In this document: piece by piece, positions 42,925 through 53,700 of the stretch
How positions within the stretch are numbered: position 1 is the stretch's first letter
Layout of the letters: each line of letters opens with the position of its first letter
Source: Streptomyces sp. T12
Lineage (GTDB): Bacteria > Actinomycetota > Actinomycetes > Streptomycetales > Streptomycetaceae
Direction of reading: 5' to 3'
Assembly (NCBI RefSeq): GCF_028736035.1
Contig: NZ_CP117866.1
Coordinates: 5,394,001 to 5,458,000, forward strand
Length of the DNA: 64,000 nt
Notes under the pieces: model-generated
Databases searched by the model: none
Told to the model about the DNA's origin: nothing
What the model saw: the letters and a program-made list of their open reading frames with translations, nothing else
Position numbers and translations under genes: made by a program

Positions 42925-44037
42925 GTGCAGGCCCCCACCCCGCTGCTCCCCGACCCCGTCCGGCGGCTCGCCGCCTGGTGTGTCGTCGTGCTGTTGGTCG
43001 CCGGGGTCGTCTACGTCGGGATCCGGCTGGCCGTGGAGTTCCGTACGGCCGTCGTGCCCGTGTTGCTCGCGCTGCTCGGGACGGCGTTGCTCGGGCCCCT
43101 GCACCGGCGGCTGGTGAAGGCCAAGGTGAACCGGTCCGTCGCCGCCGGGCTCACCTGCGTGGCCGTCGTGGCCGTCGTCGGCGGGGCCGTGTACATCGTC
43201 GTCGCCGCGATCGTCGACACCGGCGACCAGATCCTCGCCGCGCTCAAGCAGGCGGCCCAGGATCTCGCCGAGCACTTCGGGGCCGCCGGGACCTCGCTGG
43301 ACGACGTCGCCTCCAACGCCAAGGAGTTGCTCACCGACTTCGGGGGGACCGCCGCCTCCGGGGTCATCAGCGGGGTGAGTGTCGTCGCGGAGACCATCGC
43401 CATGGCGGTGCTCGCCCTGCTGCTCGTCTTCTTCTTCCTGCGGGACTCCGACCGGGCCGCCGGCGCCTTGCGGTCCGTCGTCCCGGGCGGGGCCGGGGAG
43501 GTCATGGAGGCCATGGCCCGGCGGGCGTTCCAGGGCGTGGAAGGGTTCATGAGGGGGACCACCTTCATCGCCCTCATCGACGCCCTCTGCATCACCGTCG
43601 GGCTGCTCGTCCTCGACGTCCCGGGCGCGGTCGGGCTCGGGGCGCTCGTCTTCGTCGGGGCCTACATCCCCTACCTGGGCGCGTTCCTCTCGGGGGCGGT
43701 CGCGGTGCTGGTCGCGCTCGCCGACCGGGGTTTCGTCATCGCGCTGTGGGTGCTGGCCGTCGTGCTCGCCGTGCAGGTCCTGGAAGGGCATGTGCTGACG
43801 CCCATGATCCAGAGCCGGACCGTGCAGATGCACCCGGCCGCCGTCATGGTGGCGATCACCGCAGGGGCGTCCGTGGCCGGAGTCCTCGGCATGCTGCTCG
43901 CCGTACCGCTGACCGCCGCCGCCTTCGGCGTCGTACACGAACTGCAGGACCGTTACGCGAGCCCGGAGCCCCCCGAGCCGTCGGAGCCCCCGGAACCGTC
44001 CGCGCCCCCCGACCCGTCGGCGCCTTCGGACTCGTAG
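42925..44037 (+). CDS. AI-2E family (PerM/TqsA-type) transporter
   Basis: This 370-residue membrane protein has the layout of the AI-2E/UPF0118 family: paired N-terminal helices, a soluble segment (about 90-140), and C-terminal helices with GALVFVGAYIPYLGAFLSG and the conserved EGHVLTPMIQSRTVQMHP. Members export small signals or act as Na+/H+ antiporters; the substrate is unknown. The GTG at 42925 has only a modest ribosome site (CTGGAAGC). The last 28 codons (Ser/Pro/Glu repeats) overlap the convergent phosphatase gene. Confidence 0.78.
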   Translation: MQAPTPLLPDPVRRLAAWCVVVLLVAGVVYVGIRLAVEFRTAVVPVLLALLGTALLGPLHRRLVKAKVNRSVAAGLTCVAVVAVVGGAVYIVVAAIVDTGDQILAALKQAAQDLAEHFGAAGTSLDDVASNAKELLTDFGGTAASGVISGVSVVAETIAMAVLALLLVFFFLRDSDRAAGALRSVVPGGAGEVMEAMARRAFQGVEGFMRGTTFIALIDALCITVGLLVLDVPGAVGLGALVFVGAYIPYLGAFLSGAVAVLVALADRGFVIALWVLAVVLAVQVLEGHVLTPMIQSRTVQMHPAAVMVAITAGASVAGVLGMLLAVPLTAAAFGVVHELQDRYASPEPPEPSEPPEPSAPPDPSAPSDS

Positions 44038-46139
44038 AGCTCGAACCAGATGCTCTTGCCCTCGCCCCGAGGGTCCACTCCCCACGACTGAGCCAGCAGC
44101 TCGATCAGCATCAGGCCCCGCCCGGACGACGCCAGTTCCCCGGGGCGGCGCTTGTGCGGCAGGTCGTCGCTGGTGTCCGTCACCTCGACGCGGATGCGGC
44201 GGTCGCCCGGGCCGCCCCGCACCTCGGCGAGGAGCAGGGCGTCGGCGTCGGTGTGGACGAGGACGTTCGTGAGCATCTCGGAGAGGAGCAGCACCGCCGA
44301 GTCCACCTGGTCCTCGGACGCCCAGTCGTGCAGCAGCTCCCGCAGCTGCTGCCGGGCCACCGCCACCCGCTCCGGCTCCGCCTGGGCCACGGACATCATG
44401 GTGCGGCGGATCGTCGGCCGGACGGTCACCGGGGCGCCGCAGCCGCAGCCCTCCCCCTCCCGGCACAGCAGCAGCACCGCTATGTCGTCCTCGCGCCGGT
44501 CGGCGAGCGGGCCGGTGGTGTGGTGGGAGGACGGGCCGTGCACGGCCTGGACGAGGGCGTCGGCGAGCGCCTCCAGGTCGCCGTCGTGCTCCTCCAGGAT
44601 CGCGCGGATGCGCTTCCAGCCGGTCTCCAGGTCGTGGCCGCCGGTCTCGATCAGGCCGTCCGTGCAGATCAGCATCGTCTCGCCGGGTTCCAGGGTGATC
44701 CTGGTCGTCGGATAGTCGGCGTCCGGATCGATGCCGAGCGGGAGGCCGCCGGCCGTCGGGCGGGCGAGCACTGTGCCGTCGGTCATCCGGATCGCCGGGT
44801 CCGGGTGCCCGGCGCGGGCGATGTCCAGCAGGCCGTTCGTGGGGTCGACCTCGACGTACAGGCAGGTCGCGAAGCGCAGCTCGGACGGGTCCTCGTCGAG
44901 GGAGCCGAACGTCATGCCGTGCAGGAAGCGGGAGGCGCGGGAGAGAACGGCGTCGGGGCGGTGGCCCTCGGAGGCGTAGGCGCGCAGGGCGATGCGGAGC
45001 TGGCCCATCAGGCCCGCCGCCCGCACGTCATGGCCCTGGACGTCGCCGATGACCAGGGCGAAGCGGCCGTTGGGCAGCGGGATCATGTCGTACCAGTCGC
45101 CGCCGACCTGGAGCCCGCCGCCGGTCGGGACGTAGCGGGCGGCCACGCTCATGCCCGGTATCTCGGGGCCCAGCTTGGGCAGCATCGAGCGCTGGAGGCC
45201 GTCCGTCAGTTCCCGCGCGGACTCGGCGGCCTCGGCGCGGGAGAGGGCCTGGGCGAGCATCCGGGCCACCGTCGTCAGCACGGACCGCTCGTCGGGAGTG
45301 AACGCGACCGGATAGGTGAAGGCCGCCATCCAGGCGCCCATCGTGCGGCCGGCCACGGTCAGCGGCAGGAACGCCCAGGACTGGCGGTTGAAGTGCGCGG
45401 CGAGCGGCCAGGTGACCGGGTAGCGGTCCTTGTACTTCTCGGGCGAGGAGAGGTACACGGCACGACCGGTGCGGACGACCTCGGCGGCCGGGTAGTCCGT
45501 GTCCAGGGCCATGTGTGTGAAGGGGCCCTCGTCGCCGGGCTGGTGGCCGTGGTGGCCGATGATCGTCAGGCGGTCGCCCGTCACCCCGAACACCGCGAGG
45601 CCGTCCGGTGAGAAGCCCGGCATCGACAGGCCGGCCGCGACCCGCAGCACCTCCGCCGTGGACCGGGCCTCGGCCAGCGCCCGGCCCGCGTCCAGCAGGA
45701 ACGCCTCCCGCGAGCGCCGCCAGTCGCCGGTGACCGCCGTACGCCCGGCGTGGGCGCCCGGCGTCGGCTCGGTGACCTCCTGGAGGGAGCCGGTCACCTC
45801 GTACGACCGTTTCTCGCGGTCGAAGGAGGCGTGGAAGCGGCTGCGGCCGACGCGGACGACCCGGCCCCGCTCGTCCATGATCCGCACCCGCACCTCGCCG
45901 AGCGTGCCTTCGGCGACGGCGAGCTGGATCACCCCGCTGATCTCGTTCCAGTCCACCGGGTGCAGGCGGGAGCGCACCTGGGCCTGGCTGAGGGTGGACT
46001 GTTCGGCGGGCAGCCCGAGCAGCCGTGCCGCCTCCGCGTCGACCGAGACCAGTCCCGTGGCGGTGTTCCAGTGCCACAGCCCGGTCGCGAGGGCGGCGAG
46101 AACCTCCCCCACGGCGGGCAGGGGCTCACCAGTGCGCAT
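43953..46139 (-). CDS. PAS-GAF-SpoIIE phosphatase with C-terminal HATPase (anti-sigma-type) domain
   Basis: This 728-residue regulator begins with a PAS domain (GLWHWNTATGLVSVDAEAAR). A GAF domain follows (about 155-315), then a PP2C/SpoIIE phosphatase domain (LQRSMLPKLGPEIPGMSVAA, GGDWYDMIPL, VIGDVQGHD, LICTDGLIETGG) and a GHKL ATPase domain (LLLSEMLTNVLVHTDADAL, SSGRGLMLIELLAQSWGV). This layout combines a phosphatase and a kinase-like anti-sigma module, as used to control anti-sigma-factor antagonists in Streptomyces stress or development switches. The Gly/Ser tail is antisense to the permease 3' end. Confidence 0.85.
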   Translation of the reverse strand: MRTGEPLPAVGEVLAALATGLWHWNTATGLVSVDAEAARLLGLPAEQSTLSQAQVRSRLHPVDWNEISGVIQLAVAEGTLGEVRVRIMDERGRVVRVGRSRFHASFDREKRSYEVTGSLQEVTEPTPGAHAGRTAVTGDWRRSREAFLLDAGRALAEARSTAEVLRVAAGLSMPGFSPDGLAVFGVTGDRLTIIGHHGHQPGDEGPFTHMALDTDYPAAEVVRTGRAVYLSSPEKYKDRYPVTWPLAAHFNRQSWAFLPLTVAGRTMGAWMAAFTYPVAFTPDERSVLTTVARMLAQALSRAEAAESARELTDGLQRSMLPKLGPEIPGMSVAARYVPTGGGLQVGGDWYDMIPLPNGRFALVIGDVQGHDVRAAGLMGQLRIALRAYASEGHRPDAVLSRASRFLHGMTFGSLDEDPSELRFATCLYVEVDPTNGLLDIARAGHPDPAIRMTDGTVLARPTAGGLPLGIDPDADYPTTRITLEPGETMLICTDGLIETGGHDLETGWKRIRAILEEHDGDLEALADALVQAVHGPSSHHTTGPLADRREDDIAVLLLCREGEGCGCGAPVTVRPTIRRTMMSVAQAEPERVAVARQQLRELLHDWASEDQVDSAVLLLSEMLTNVLVHTDADALLLAEVRGGPGDRRIRVEVTDTSDDLPHKRRPGELASSGRGLMLIELLAQSWGVDPRGEGKSIWFELYESEGADGSGGADGSGGSDGSGGSGLA

Positions 46140-46269
46140 TGCCCCACTCTAAGAAGAGGTGATCGCACACTGCCACCGAAGCTGTACGGGGCATCCGGTC
46201 GGCAGGAGTGCCGGAGCGCTGCCAAATGGTGGGGAGCCGATCTTTGGGTCCCCGGTAGGCTTGGGGAAA

Positions 46270-46283
46270 GTTTCACGTGAAAC
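46270..46283. other. parS: parS centromere-like site (second copy)
   Basis: GTTTCACGTGAAAC, identical to the site at 9486-9499, lies in the intergenic region 36 bp before aspS. Two perfect 14-mers in 37 kb is far above chance. Confidence 0.92.
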
Positions 46284-46318
46284 ACGCCCCCCGATCCGCG
46301 AAGACTGGATGAACGACG

Positions 46319-48082
46319 ATGCATCGGTACAGGTCCCACACCTGCGGCGAGCTCCGCTCCTCTGACGTCGGCACCGACGTCCGGCTGAGTGGCTGGCTGC
46401 ACAATCGGCGCGACCTGGGCGGCATCCTCTTCATCGATCTGCGCGACCACTACGGCATCACGCAGCTCGTCGCCCGTCCCGGCACGCCCGCGTACGAGGC
46501 CCTCGACAAGCTGTCCAAGGAATCGACCGTCCGCGTCGACGGCAAGGTCGTCTCCCGCGGCGCCGAGAACATCAACCCCGACCTGCCGACCGGCGAGATC
46601 GAGGTCGAGGTCGGTGAGGTCGAGCTGCTCGGCGCGGCCGCCCCGCTGCCGTTCACGATCAACACCGAGGACGGGGTCAACGAGGAGCGGCGCCTGGAGT
46701 ACCGCTTCCTGGACCTGCGCCGCGAGCGCATGCACCGCAACATCCTGCTGCGTACGTCGGTCATCTCGGCGATCCGGCACAAGATGACGGCGCTGGGCTT
46801 CAACGAGATGGCCACGCCGATCCTGTCGGCGACCTCCCCCGAGGGCGCCCGCGACTTCGTCGTCCCCTCCCGCCTGAACCCGGGCAAGTTCTACGCCCTG
46901 CCGCAGGCGCCGCAGCAGTTCAAGCAGCTGCTGATGATCTCCGGCTTCGACCGCTACTTCCAGATCGCGCCCTGCTTCCGTGACGAGGACGCGCGTGCGG
47001 ACCGCTCGCCGGGCGAGTTCTACCAGCTCGACGTCGAGATGAGCTTCGTCGAGCAGGAGGACGTCTTCCAGCCGATCGAGCAGCTCATGACGGAGCTGTT
47101 CGAGGAGTTCGGGGGCGGCCGCCACGTCACCTCGCCCTTCCCGCGGATCCCGTTCCGCGAGGCGATGCTGAAGTACGGCTCCGACAAGCCGGACCTGCGC
47201 GCCCAGCTGGAGCTCGTCGACATCACCGACATCTTCGAGGGCTCGGAGTTCAAGGCCTTCGCCGGCAAGCACGTGCGCGCGCTGGCGGTGCCGGACGTCT
47301 CCGCGCAGCCCCGGAAGTTCTTCGACCAGCTCGGTGACTTCGCGGTCTCGCAGGGCGCGAAGGGCCTGGCCTGGGTCCGCGTGGCCGAGGACGGCTCGCT
47401 CTCCGGCCCGATCGCGAAGTTCCTCACCGAGGAGAACGTCGCCGAGCTGACCAAGCGCCTCTCGCTGGCCGCCGGTCACGCCGTGTTCTTCGGCGCGGGC
47501 GAGTTCGACGAGGTCTCGAAGATCATGGGCGCGGTCCGCGTCGAGGCCGCCAAGCGTGCCGGGCACTTCGAGGAGGGCGTCTTCCGGTTCTGCTGGATCG
47601 TCGACTTCCCGATGTACGAGAAGGACGAGGAGACCGGCGCGATCGACTTCTCGCACAACCCCTTCTCGATGCCGCAGGGCGGCCTGGAGGCCCTGCAGAC
47701 CCAGGACCCGCTGGACATCCTGGGCTGGCAGTACGACATCGTCTGCAACGGCGTCGAGCTGTCCTCGGGCGCGATCCGGAACCACGAGCCCGAGATCATG
47801 CTCAAGGCCTTCGAGATCGCGGGCTACGACCGCGAGACCGTCGAGGAGAAGTTCGCGGGCATGCTGCGCGCCTTCCGCTTCGGCGCCCCGCCGCACGGCG
47901 GCATCGCGCCCGGCGTGGACCGCATCGTCATGCTCCTCGCCGACGAGCCGAACATCCGCGAGACCATCGCCTTCCCGCTCAACGGCAACGCCCAGGACCT
48001 GATGATGGGCGCGCCGACGGAGCTGGAGGAGGCGCGGCTGAAGGAGCTGCACCTGTCGGTGCGCAAGCCGCAGCCGAAGTAG
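46319..48082 (+). CDS. aspS: Aspartyl-tRNA synthetase
   Basis: This 587-residue class II synthetase has an N-terminal OB-fold anticodon domain ([20 protein letters not shown]), motif 2 ([20 protein letters not shown]), the bacterial GAD insertion (about 300-400) and motif 3 ([15 protein letters not shown]). It charges tRNA-Asp, and many actinobacterial enzymes also mischarge tRNA-Asn when GatCAB is used. The ATG at 46319 is supported by alignment-like conservation from residue 1. The promoter region holds a parS site, and a perfect 32-bp palindrome follows the stop. Confidence 0.93.
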   Translation: MHRYRSHTCGELRSSDVGTDVRLSGWLHNRRDLGGILFIDLRDHYGITQLVARPGTPAYEALDKLSKESTVRVDGKVVSRGAENINPDLPTGEIEVEVGEVELLGAAAPLPFTINTEDGVNEERRLEYRFLDLRRERMHRNILLRTSVISAIRHKMTALGFNEMATPILSATSPEGARDFVVPSRLNPGKFYALPQAPQQFKQLLMISGFDRYFQIAPCFRDEDARADRSPGEFYQLDVEMSFVEQEDVFQPIEQLMTELFEEFGGGRHVTSPFPRIPFREAMLKYGSDKPDLRAQLELVDITDIFEGSEFKAFAGKHVRALAVPDVSAQPRKFFDQLGDFAVSQGAKGLAWVRVAEDGSLSGPIAKFLTEENVAELTKRLSLAAGHAVFFGAGEFDEVSKIMGAVRVEAAKRAGHFEEGVFRFCWIVDFPMYEKDEETGAIDFSHNPFSMPQGGLEALQTQDPLDILGWQYDIVCNGVELSSGAIRNHEPEIMLKAFEIAGYDRETVEEKFAGMLRAFRFGAPPHGGIAPGVDRIVMLLADEPNIRETIAFPLNGNAQDLMMGAPTELEEARLKELHLSVRKPQPK

Positions 48083-48101
48083 GTCTTTGAAGCAGCCGTA
48101 G

Positions 48102-48133
48102 GTGGCTCGGAACCGACGTCGGTTCCGAGCCAC
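48102..48133. terminator. aspS terminator
   Basis: GTGGCTCGGAACCGAC is followed directly by its reverse complement (48118-48133), then TTTCGTT. Confidence 0.85.
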
Positions 48134-48227
48134 TTTCGTTGCCACGTTCGTTTACGGCGGTCATGCAGGGCTCTCACCCAGCCCTTACCTAACCTCCTGA
48201 CAGGCGCGGTCCCTAACTTCCCTGCAC

Positions 48228-49166
48228 ATGACGGGAAACCACACAGGAAACCAGACGGCCGAAGGGCCGAAGCACAAGCGGGACCTCACGCGTCGCAAGG
48301 TCGTCGTCGCCGGGGCCGGAGCGGCCGCCGCGGTGGGCGTGGGCGGCACGCTGGCGGCGGGCGCCTTCGCGGGTGAGTCCGGAGCGAAGGGCGGGTCCGC
48401 GACCGCGAGTGCCGGCGCGTCGAGCTCGGAGGTCTGCTACAAGCTGACCTCCGAAACGACCGAGGGCCCCTACTACATCGACGCGGACAAGCTCCGCAAG
48501 GATGTGACCGAGGACGAGGAGGGCATCCCGCTCACCCTCCGCCTCAAGGTGATCGACTCCGAGACGTGCAAGCCCATCAGGAACGCAGCGGTCGACATCT
48601 GGCACTGCAACGCGCTCGGCGTCTACTCGGGATACGAGGCCATGGGCAGCGGCGGTGGCGGCGGGGGCGGCACCCCGCCGTCCGGTGAGCCGACGGGCGA
48701 GCCCCCGTCCGGGGAGCCCTCGGGCGAGCCGGGTGGCGGAGGTGGCGGCCACGAGGAGCCGACGGACGACGAGCGCTACCTGCGCGGCACCTGGAAGACG
48801 GACCGCAACGGCGTGGTGGAGTTCAGGACGATCTTCCCCGGCTGGTACCAGGGCCGCTGCGTCCACATCCACACCAAGGTGCATGTGAGCGGCACCTGGA
48901 CGGACGCGGGGTACGAGGGCGGCAACACCTGTCACACCGGTCAGTTCTTCTTCGACGAGGAGTCCGTGCTGGCGTCCGCGGAGGTGGAGCCGTACTCCAC
49001 CAACACCACCACCCGCACCACGCTCGACGAGGACACCATCTACCCGGACAACGGGACCGAGGGCGGCCTGCTGAAGCTGAAGTACAAGAAGAACGACATC
49101 GCCAAGGGCGTCGTCGCGACGATCACGATGGGCGTCGACCCCGAGGCCACCAACACCGGAACCTGA
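48228..49166 (+). CDS. Tat-exported intradiol dioxygenase-like protein
   Basis: This 312-residue protein has a twin-arginine signal (LTRRKVVVAGAGAAAAVGVG) and a dioxygenase domain with TTEGPYYIDADKL, AAVDIWHCNALGVYSGYE, DERYLRGTWKT and GRCVHIHTKVHV, supplying the two Tyr and two His ligands of intradiol iron enzymes. A Gly/Pro/Ser-Glu linker of about 40 residues (GGGGGGGTPPSGEPTGEP) is inserted between the WHC and YLRG segments, which is unusual. It is likely extracellular and may attack aromatic diols. It is a distant relative of the lipoprotein form at 37338. Confidence 0.82.
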   Translation: MTGNHTGNQTAEGPKHKRDLTRRKVVVAGAGAAAAVGVGGTLAAGAFAGESGAKGGSATASAGASSSEVCYKLTSETTEGPYYIDADKLRKDVTEDEEGIPLTLRLKVIDSETCKPIRNAAVDIWHCNALGVYSGYEAMGSGGGGGGGTPPSGEPTGEPPSGEPSGEPGGGGGGHEEPTDDERYLRGTWKTDRNGVVEFRTIFPGWYQGRCVHIHTKVHVSGTWTDAGYEGGNTCHTGQFFFDEESVLASAEVEPYSTNTTTRTTLDEDTIYPDNGTEGGLLKLKYKKNDIAKGVVATITMGVDPEATNTGT

Positions 49167-49337
49167 CCGGCGGACGTACGACGTGCGGGGCGGATGTGCG
49201 CAAACACGTCCGCCCCGCATTCACATGTATGGACATCCGGTACAGCCGTTGACCCTGAAGAGATGCCTCCGTAACGTTCCCCGAGCCCGCGTACGTGATC
49301 CAGGTTCATGTATGTGTACGACCTAGGGGAGACAACG

Positions 49338-50669
49338 ATGTCGGAAGCCGCCCAGGTGTCGGTGATACCCGACGCCGAACGCCGCGCCGTCGGCAAGTTC
49401 CTGCGCCGGATGCTGCCGATCCTCGTCCTGATGCTGCTGGTCAACCAGATGGACCGGACGAACGTCGGCTTCGTCCAGGACGAACTCCGGGCCGACGTCG
49501 GCGTGAGCGCCACCGCGTACGGCCTCGGCGCGGGGCTGTTCTTCATCGGGTACGCCCTGTTCGAGGTGCCCAGCAACATGCTCCTCGAGCGGTTCGGCGC
49601 CCGCGTCTGGCTGACCCGCATCATGATCACCTGGGGCGCGGTGATCGTGGCGATGTGCTTCATCCACAACGTGTGGATGTTCTACGTCCTGCGCTTCCTG
49701 CTCGGCGTCGCGGAGGCCGGGTTCTTCCCCGGTGTGCTGCTCTACTTCACCCAGTGGCTGCCCGACTCCAGCCGGGGCCGGGCGAGCGCGATCTTCCTGG
49801 GCGGCTCGGCGACGGCGTATATCGTGACCGGGCCCATCACGGGCGCGCTGCTGGAACTGCACGGCTCGGGCGGGATCGCCGGCTGGCGCTGGATGTTCGC
49901 GCTGGAGGGGGCCTTCTCGATCCTGGTCGGATTCATCGCCGGCTTCTTCCTCGTCTCCCGCATCCAGGACGCGCGTTGGCTCACCCAGGAGGAGAAGGAC
50001 GCGCTCAGCGGGGCGGTCGCCCGGGACAAGGAGGCGCGCGACCGTGCCCCCAGGACGTCCCGGCTGAAGCTGATCCTGCACCCCCAGGTCGCCCTGCTGA
50101 CCGCGGTGTTCTTCGCGATGGCCCTCACCGGGTACGCGATCACCTTCTGGCTGCCGAGCCTGGTCGACGACATCGGCGGGCTGTCGCCCTTCCAGGTGGG
50201 CCTGCTCACGGCCGTGCCATGGATCTGCGCGGTGATCGCGATGTACACGATGGCCCACTTCACCGACCGCGCCCCCGACCGCCGCCCGTACCTGGCGATC
50301 GCCCTCGTCCTGTCCGCGGTCGGCACCTTCCTGGCCACCCTCGGCTCCCCCTGGTTCGGCCTCGCCGCGCTCACGCTGGCCGCGGTCGGGGGGAAGTGCG
50401 CGGCCACGCTGTTCTGGCCGATGGCCCAGTCGGGGCTCGACCTGAGGATCGCGGCGCCGGGGCTCGCCCTGGTCAACTCCATAGGGAACCTCGGCGGTTT
50501 CGTCTCGCCGACCCTCTTCGGCTATCTCCAGGACACCACCGGCAGCACCAACGGGGGCCTGTACACCCTCTCCGCGGCCTCCTTCCTCGCGGTGTGCGGC
50601 GTGGCGTTCATCCACCGGACGCGGACGGCCGCACCGTCGGTCCCGGAGACGGCCGCGACACGAGCGTGA
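49338..50669 (+). CDS. MFS transporter, anion:cation symporter (ACS) family
   Basis: This 443-residue transporter has LMLLVNQMDRTNVGFVQDEL in helix 1 and GLFFIGYALFEVPSNMLLERFGARVWLTR, with the MFS motif of phthalate/tartrate permeases. RFLLGVAEAGFFPGVLLYFT is diagnostic of the ACS branch. Twelve helices are expected, and the substrate is probably an organic acid. ATG 49338, preceded by GGGGAGA, is preferred to the frame start at 49308. Its position after an intradiol dioxygenase gene fits uptake of aromatic or dicarboxylic acids. Confidence 0.82.
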   Translation: MSEAAQVSVIPDAERRAVGKFLRRMLPILVLMLLVNQMDRTNVGFVQDELRADVGVSATAYGLGAGLFFIGYALFEVPSNMLLERFGARVWLTRIMITWGAVIVAMCFIHNVWMFYVLRFLLGVAEAGFFPGVLLYFTQWLPDSSRGRASAIFLGGSATAYIVTGPITGALLELHGSGGIAGWRWMFALEGAFSILVGFIAGFFLVSRIQDARWLTQEEKDALSGAVARDKEARDRAPRTSRLKLILHPQVALLTAVFFAMALTGYAITFWLPSLVDDIGGLSPFQVGLLTAVPWICAVIAMYTMAHFTDRAPDRRPYLAIALVLSAVGTFLATLGSPWFGLAALTLAAVGGKCAATLFWPMAQSGLDLRIAAPGLALVNSIGNLGGFVSPTLFGYLQDTTGSTNGGLYTLSAASFLAVCGVAFIHRTRTAAPSVPETAATRA

Positions 50670-50673
50670 ACGC

Positions 50674-50704
50674 GGAGGGGGCCCCCGAAGGACCGCCCCC
50701 CTCC
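50674..50704. terminator. Hairpin between the MFS gene and the FG-GAP gene
   Basis: GGAGGGGG pairs with CCCCCTCC with a loop of about 15 bases. It lies between convergent gene ends. Confidence 0.6.
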
Positions 50705-50717
50705 ATCAAACGCCCTG

Positions 50718-53700
50718 TCAGGTCAGGGACTTGTAGCCGCTCCATCCGCTCGCGATCTGCGTTCGCGAGCCGAACGACCCCTTCCCGTCACCGCTGTTGC
50801 GCCACACGTTGCCGCTGGTGTCGCGGGAGACGAGGTCCGGGTGGCCGTCGTCGGTGATGTCGCCGACGCCGACGACGACGTTGTAGTTGCCGCCCCAGTT
50901 CGCGAACAGCTTCACCCGGGCGGCGAAGGTGCCGTCGCCCTTGCCGTTGTAGCGCCACAGGGTGTTCGCGGTGTCCTGGGCGAGGAGGTCGGGCTTGCCG
51001 TCGCCGGTGATGTCCCCGACGCCGACGATCTTCTTGTAGCCCTTCCAGTTGTCGTAGAGCTTCACACGAGCGGACAGCTTGCCGTCGCTCGTGCCCTTGT
51101 AGAGGTAGACCGCTCCGGTGGACGAGTTCCGCGCGATCAGGTCCGGCCGTCCGTCACCGCTGACGTCGCCCGGCGAGGTCAGCACGTTGTACTGCGTCCA
51201 GCCGCTGGTCGCGAGGGTCGTGTACGACGTCGACGGCTTGACCGCGGCACCGCAGCCCGGCTTGTACAGGCGCAGCGCGCCGCTGGTGTACCGCACGAGG
51301 ACGTCGTTGCAGCGGTCGCCGCTCAGGTCGCCGAAGGGGACGGCCGTGACGGTGGTGGCCCAGCCGGTGCCGGTGTACTTGTCGCCGAACTTGCCGGTGC
51401 CGGTGCCGCTCTGGAAGGTCAGGCCGCCGGAGGAGTTCAGGGTGAGCAGGTCACCGCGGCCGTCCGGGCCGTCGGGGCTGACGAAGTCGCGGCGGACCGG
51501 CGCTCCGCGCTGGAGGAAGGCCTCACCGGTGGTGACCGTGTTCTCCGTGACGGCGGCGAGGCCGGTCGCCTTCAGGGTCCACTTGAACCAGCCGGTGGGG
51601 AAGTAACTCCCGTCGGCCTTCTTGCCGTTCCAGGACACCGACACCCGGTCCGGGGTTGCGCCGCCGGTGAGCGTGCGGGTGGCCTTGCCGGTCGCGCCGC
51701 TCTGCACGGAGGTGAGGGTGAGCGACCAGGAGGTGACCGGGCGGGACAGCACCCAGTCGGCCTCGAAGGGCACGTTCGGGGCCGCATAGCTGCCGGCCGA
51801 CGTCTCGAAGGCCGTCACGGCCGATGGGGCGATGCCGGTGGTCGTGACGTGGGTGCGCTCGTAGTCGTCGAACCAGGCGACCAGGCCGGTGTACTCGTCG
51901 ACCGTCCAGCGATAACGGCGGTCCGCCGTCAGGCCGTTGGCAGCCAGGTCGGAGGCGATCACTCGGGTGCTCCCGGTGGCCGACTCGGTGAGGACCAGGG
52001 TGTGGGTGGCGTGGTCGTGGCGGACGGTGAAGCCGTCACCGAGCAGCACGTCACCGGGGGCGACCGCCTTCGACGTACCGGCCTTGGTGTCGTACACGCC
52101 GGCCGAGTCCGTCCCGCAGGCCCAGTACACCCAGCGGCCCGCCGCCTGCAGTTCGCTCGGCACACAGGCCAGGCCCGGCACGGTCACCGTGGAGAGCGTC
52201 TTCGCCAGCGGGATGCTGTACGAGGTGAGCTTGCCGGCGGTGGTGGTGGCGCTCCAGAGGGTCGAGCCGTTCAGGGCGGCGGCGCGGACGGTCCGCTTCA
52301 GCTTCTCGCCCTGGCCGAACTCGCCCACGTACTGCGCCGGCGTGGTGCCGCCGGAGTTGTAGACGGCGTAGTCGTCGGAGACGTCCACGATCGCGCCGCC
52401 CTGGCCGCCGAAGTCCAGGTAGTGGCCGCCGATAGCCTTGAGCCGGTCGTCGCCGAGACTCTCGCCCTCGTCGGTGCCGCCGTTCAGGTCCAGGTAGACG
52501 TCCTCGGCGGAGAGGTTCCCCCACAGCGCCGCGCAGGTGGCGCCCGCGTACGGGCAGACCGGCCCGTACATCGAGCCGCTCTCCGTGGCGGCGGACGCCG
52601 TCAGCGCGGTGGAGCCGTCGGTGGTGAGGGTGTGTACCGAGGTGGTGTCCGTGGTGGTACTGGCCGGGTCGTCCTCGGCGACGCGCAGGCTGCCGCGGCT
52701 GAGCGCGATGCCCGTCTTGGCGTTCTCCACCGCCGGGGCCTGCCGGACCTTCTCCAGCTTCAGCGTGCCGTCCTCGGCCTGGCTGACCCGCTGCACCCAC
52801 CAGTCGGTGGCGTCGGTGCCGCCCGTGACGAGGGCGCCGCCGTCGGCGGTCTCCAGCGCGTACTCGCCGGCGCTCGTCAGCAGGGTCTGCTGCACCGAGG
52901 GGTCGGTGACGCTGACCGCGAGCAGCTTGGAACCGAGCTCACGGGAGGACAGCGGCAGCAGCAGCCAGTCGCCGACCAGGACCGGGTCACCGTCGAGCGC
53001 GCCGGGGTGCGCGGGCAGCTTGACGAGCTGCTCCGGGGCGGTGAGGTCGGCGCGGGACTTCAGGTGCAGCTCGGCGGTGCCCTCCTGGTACCAGCCGATG
53101 CGGTCCTCGCTCATCACGTAGTGCGAGGCGTAGGTGGCGTCGGCGAACACATTGGTGTTCACGGCCGAGGCGACGTCGATGTAGCCGATCCTGCCGGTGT
53201 CGACCGACCAGAGCACGCCCGAGGAGTCCGCGGCGAGGACGTCGTCGCTCCCCACGGCCGTCGGATCACCGGTCACCTTGCGGGCTTGCCACTCGCCGTC
53301 GACCTTGTCGATCAGGGAGTAGGTGGTGACGACCGTGTCCCCGGCCAGGGCCCGGTAGTAGCCGTGCGTGGTGGAGCCGGGCCAGCTCAGGTTCCTGGCC
53401 GTGGCCGTGGCCGGGTCCCAGAGGGTGACGGTCGAGGACGTCACCGACGACGACGGTAGGGCGACCAGGTCGCCGTCCGACCCGTACCAGGCCGGACGGC
53501 ACTCGGAGTCGATGTAGTAGCAGGTCGAGGACGGGGCGTAGACGCTGCCGTCGGCCTTCTCGACGGTGACGGTCCGACCCGTCGCGTAGTCGGTCCATTG
53601 CATTCCGGCCCTGCCGGTCTGCCGGTGCAGGAAGCCGGTGCCGCCAGCGACGTACGGGCGGTCGGTGCGCGGCGTGGTGGTGCTGGGGTCGACCAGCGTG

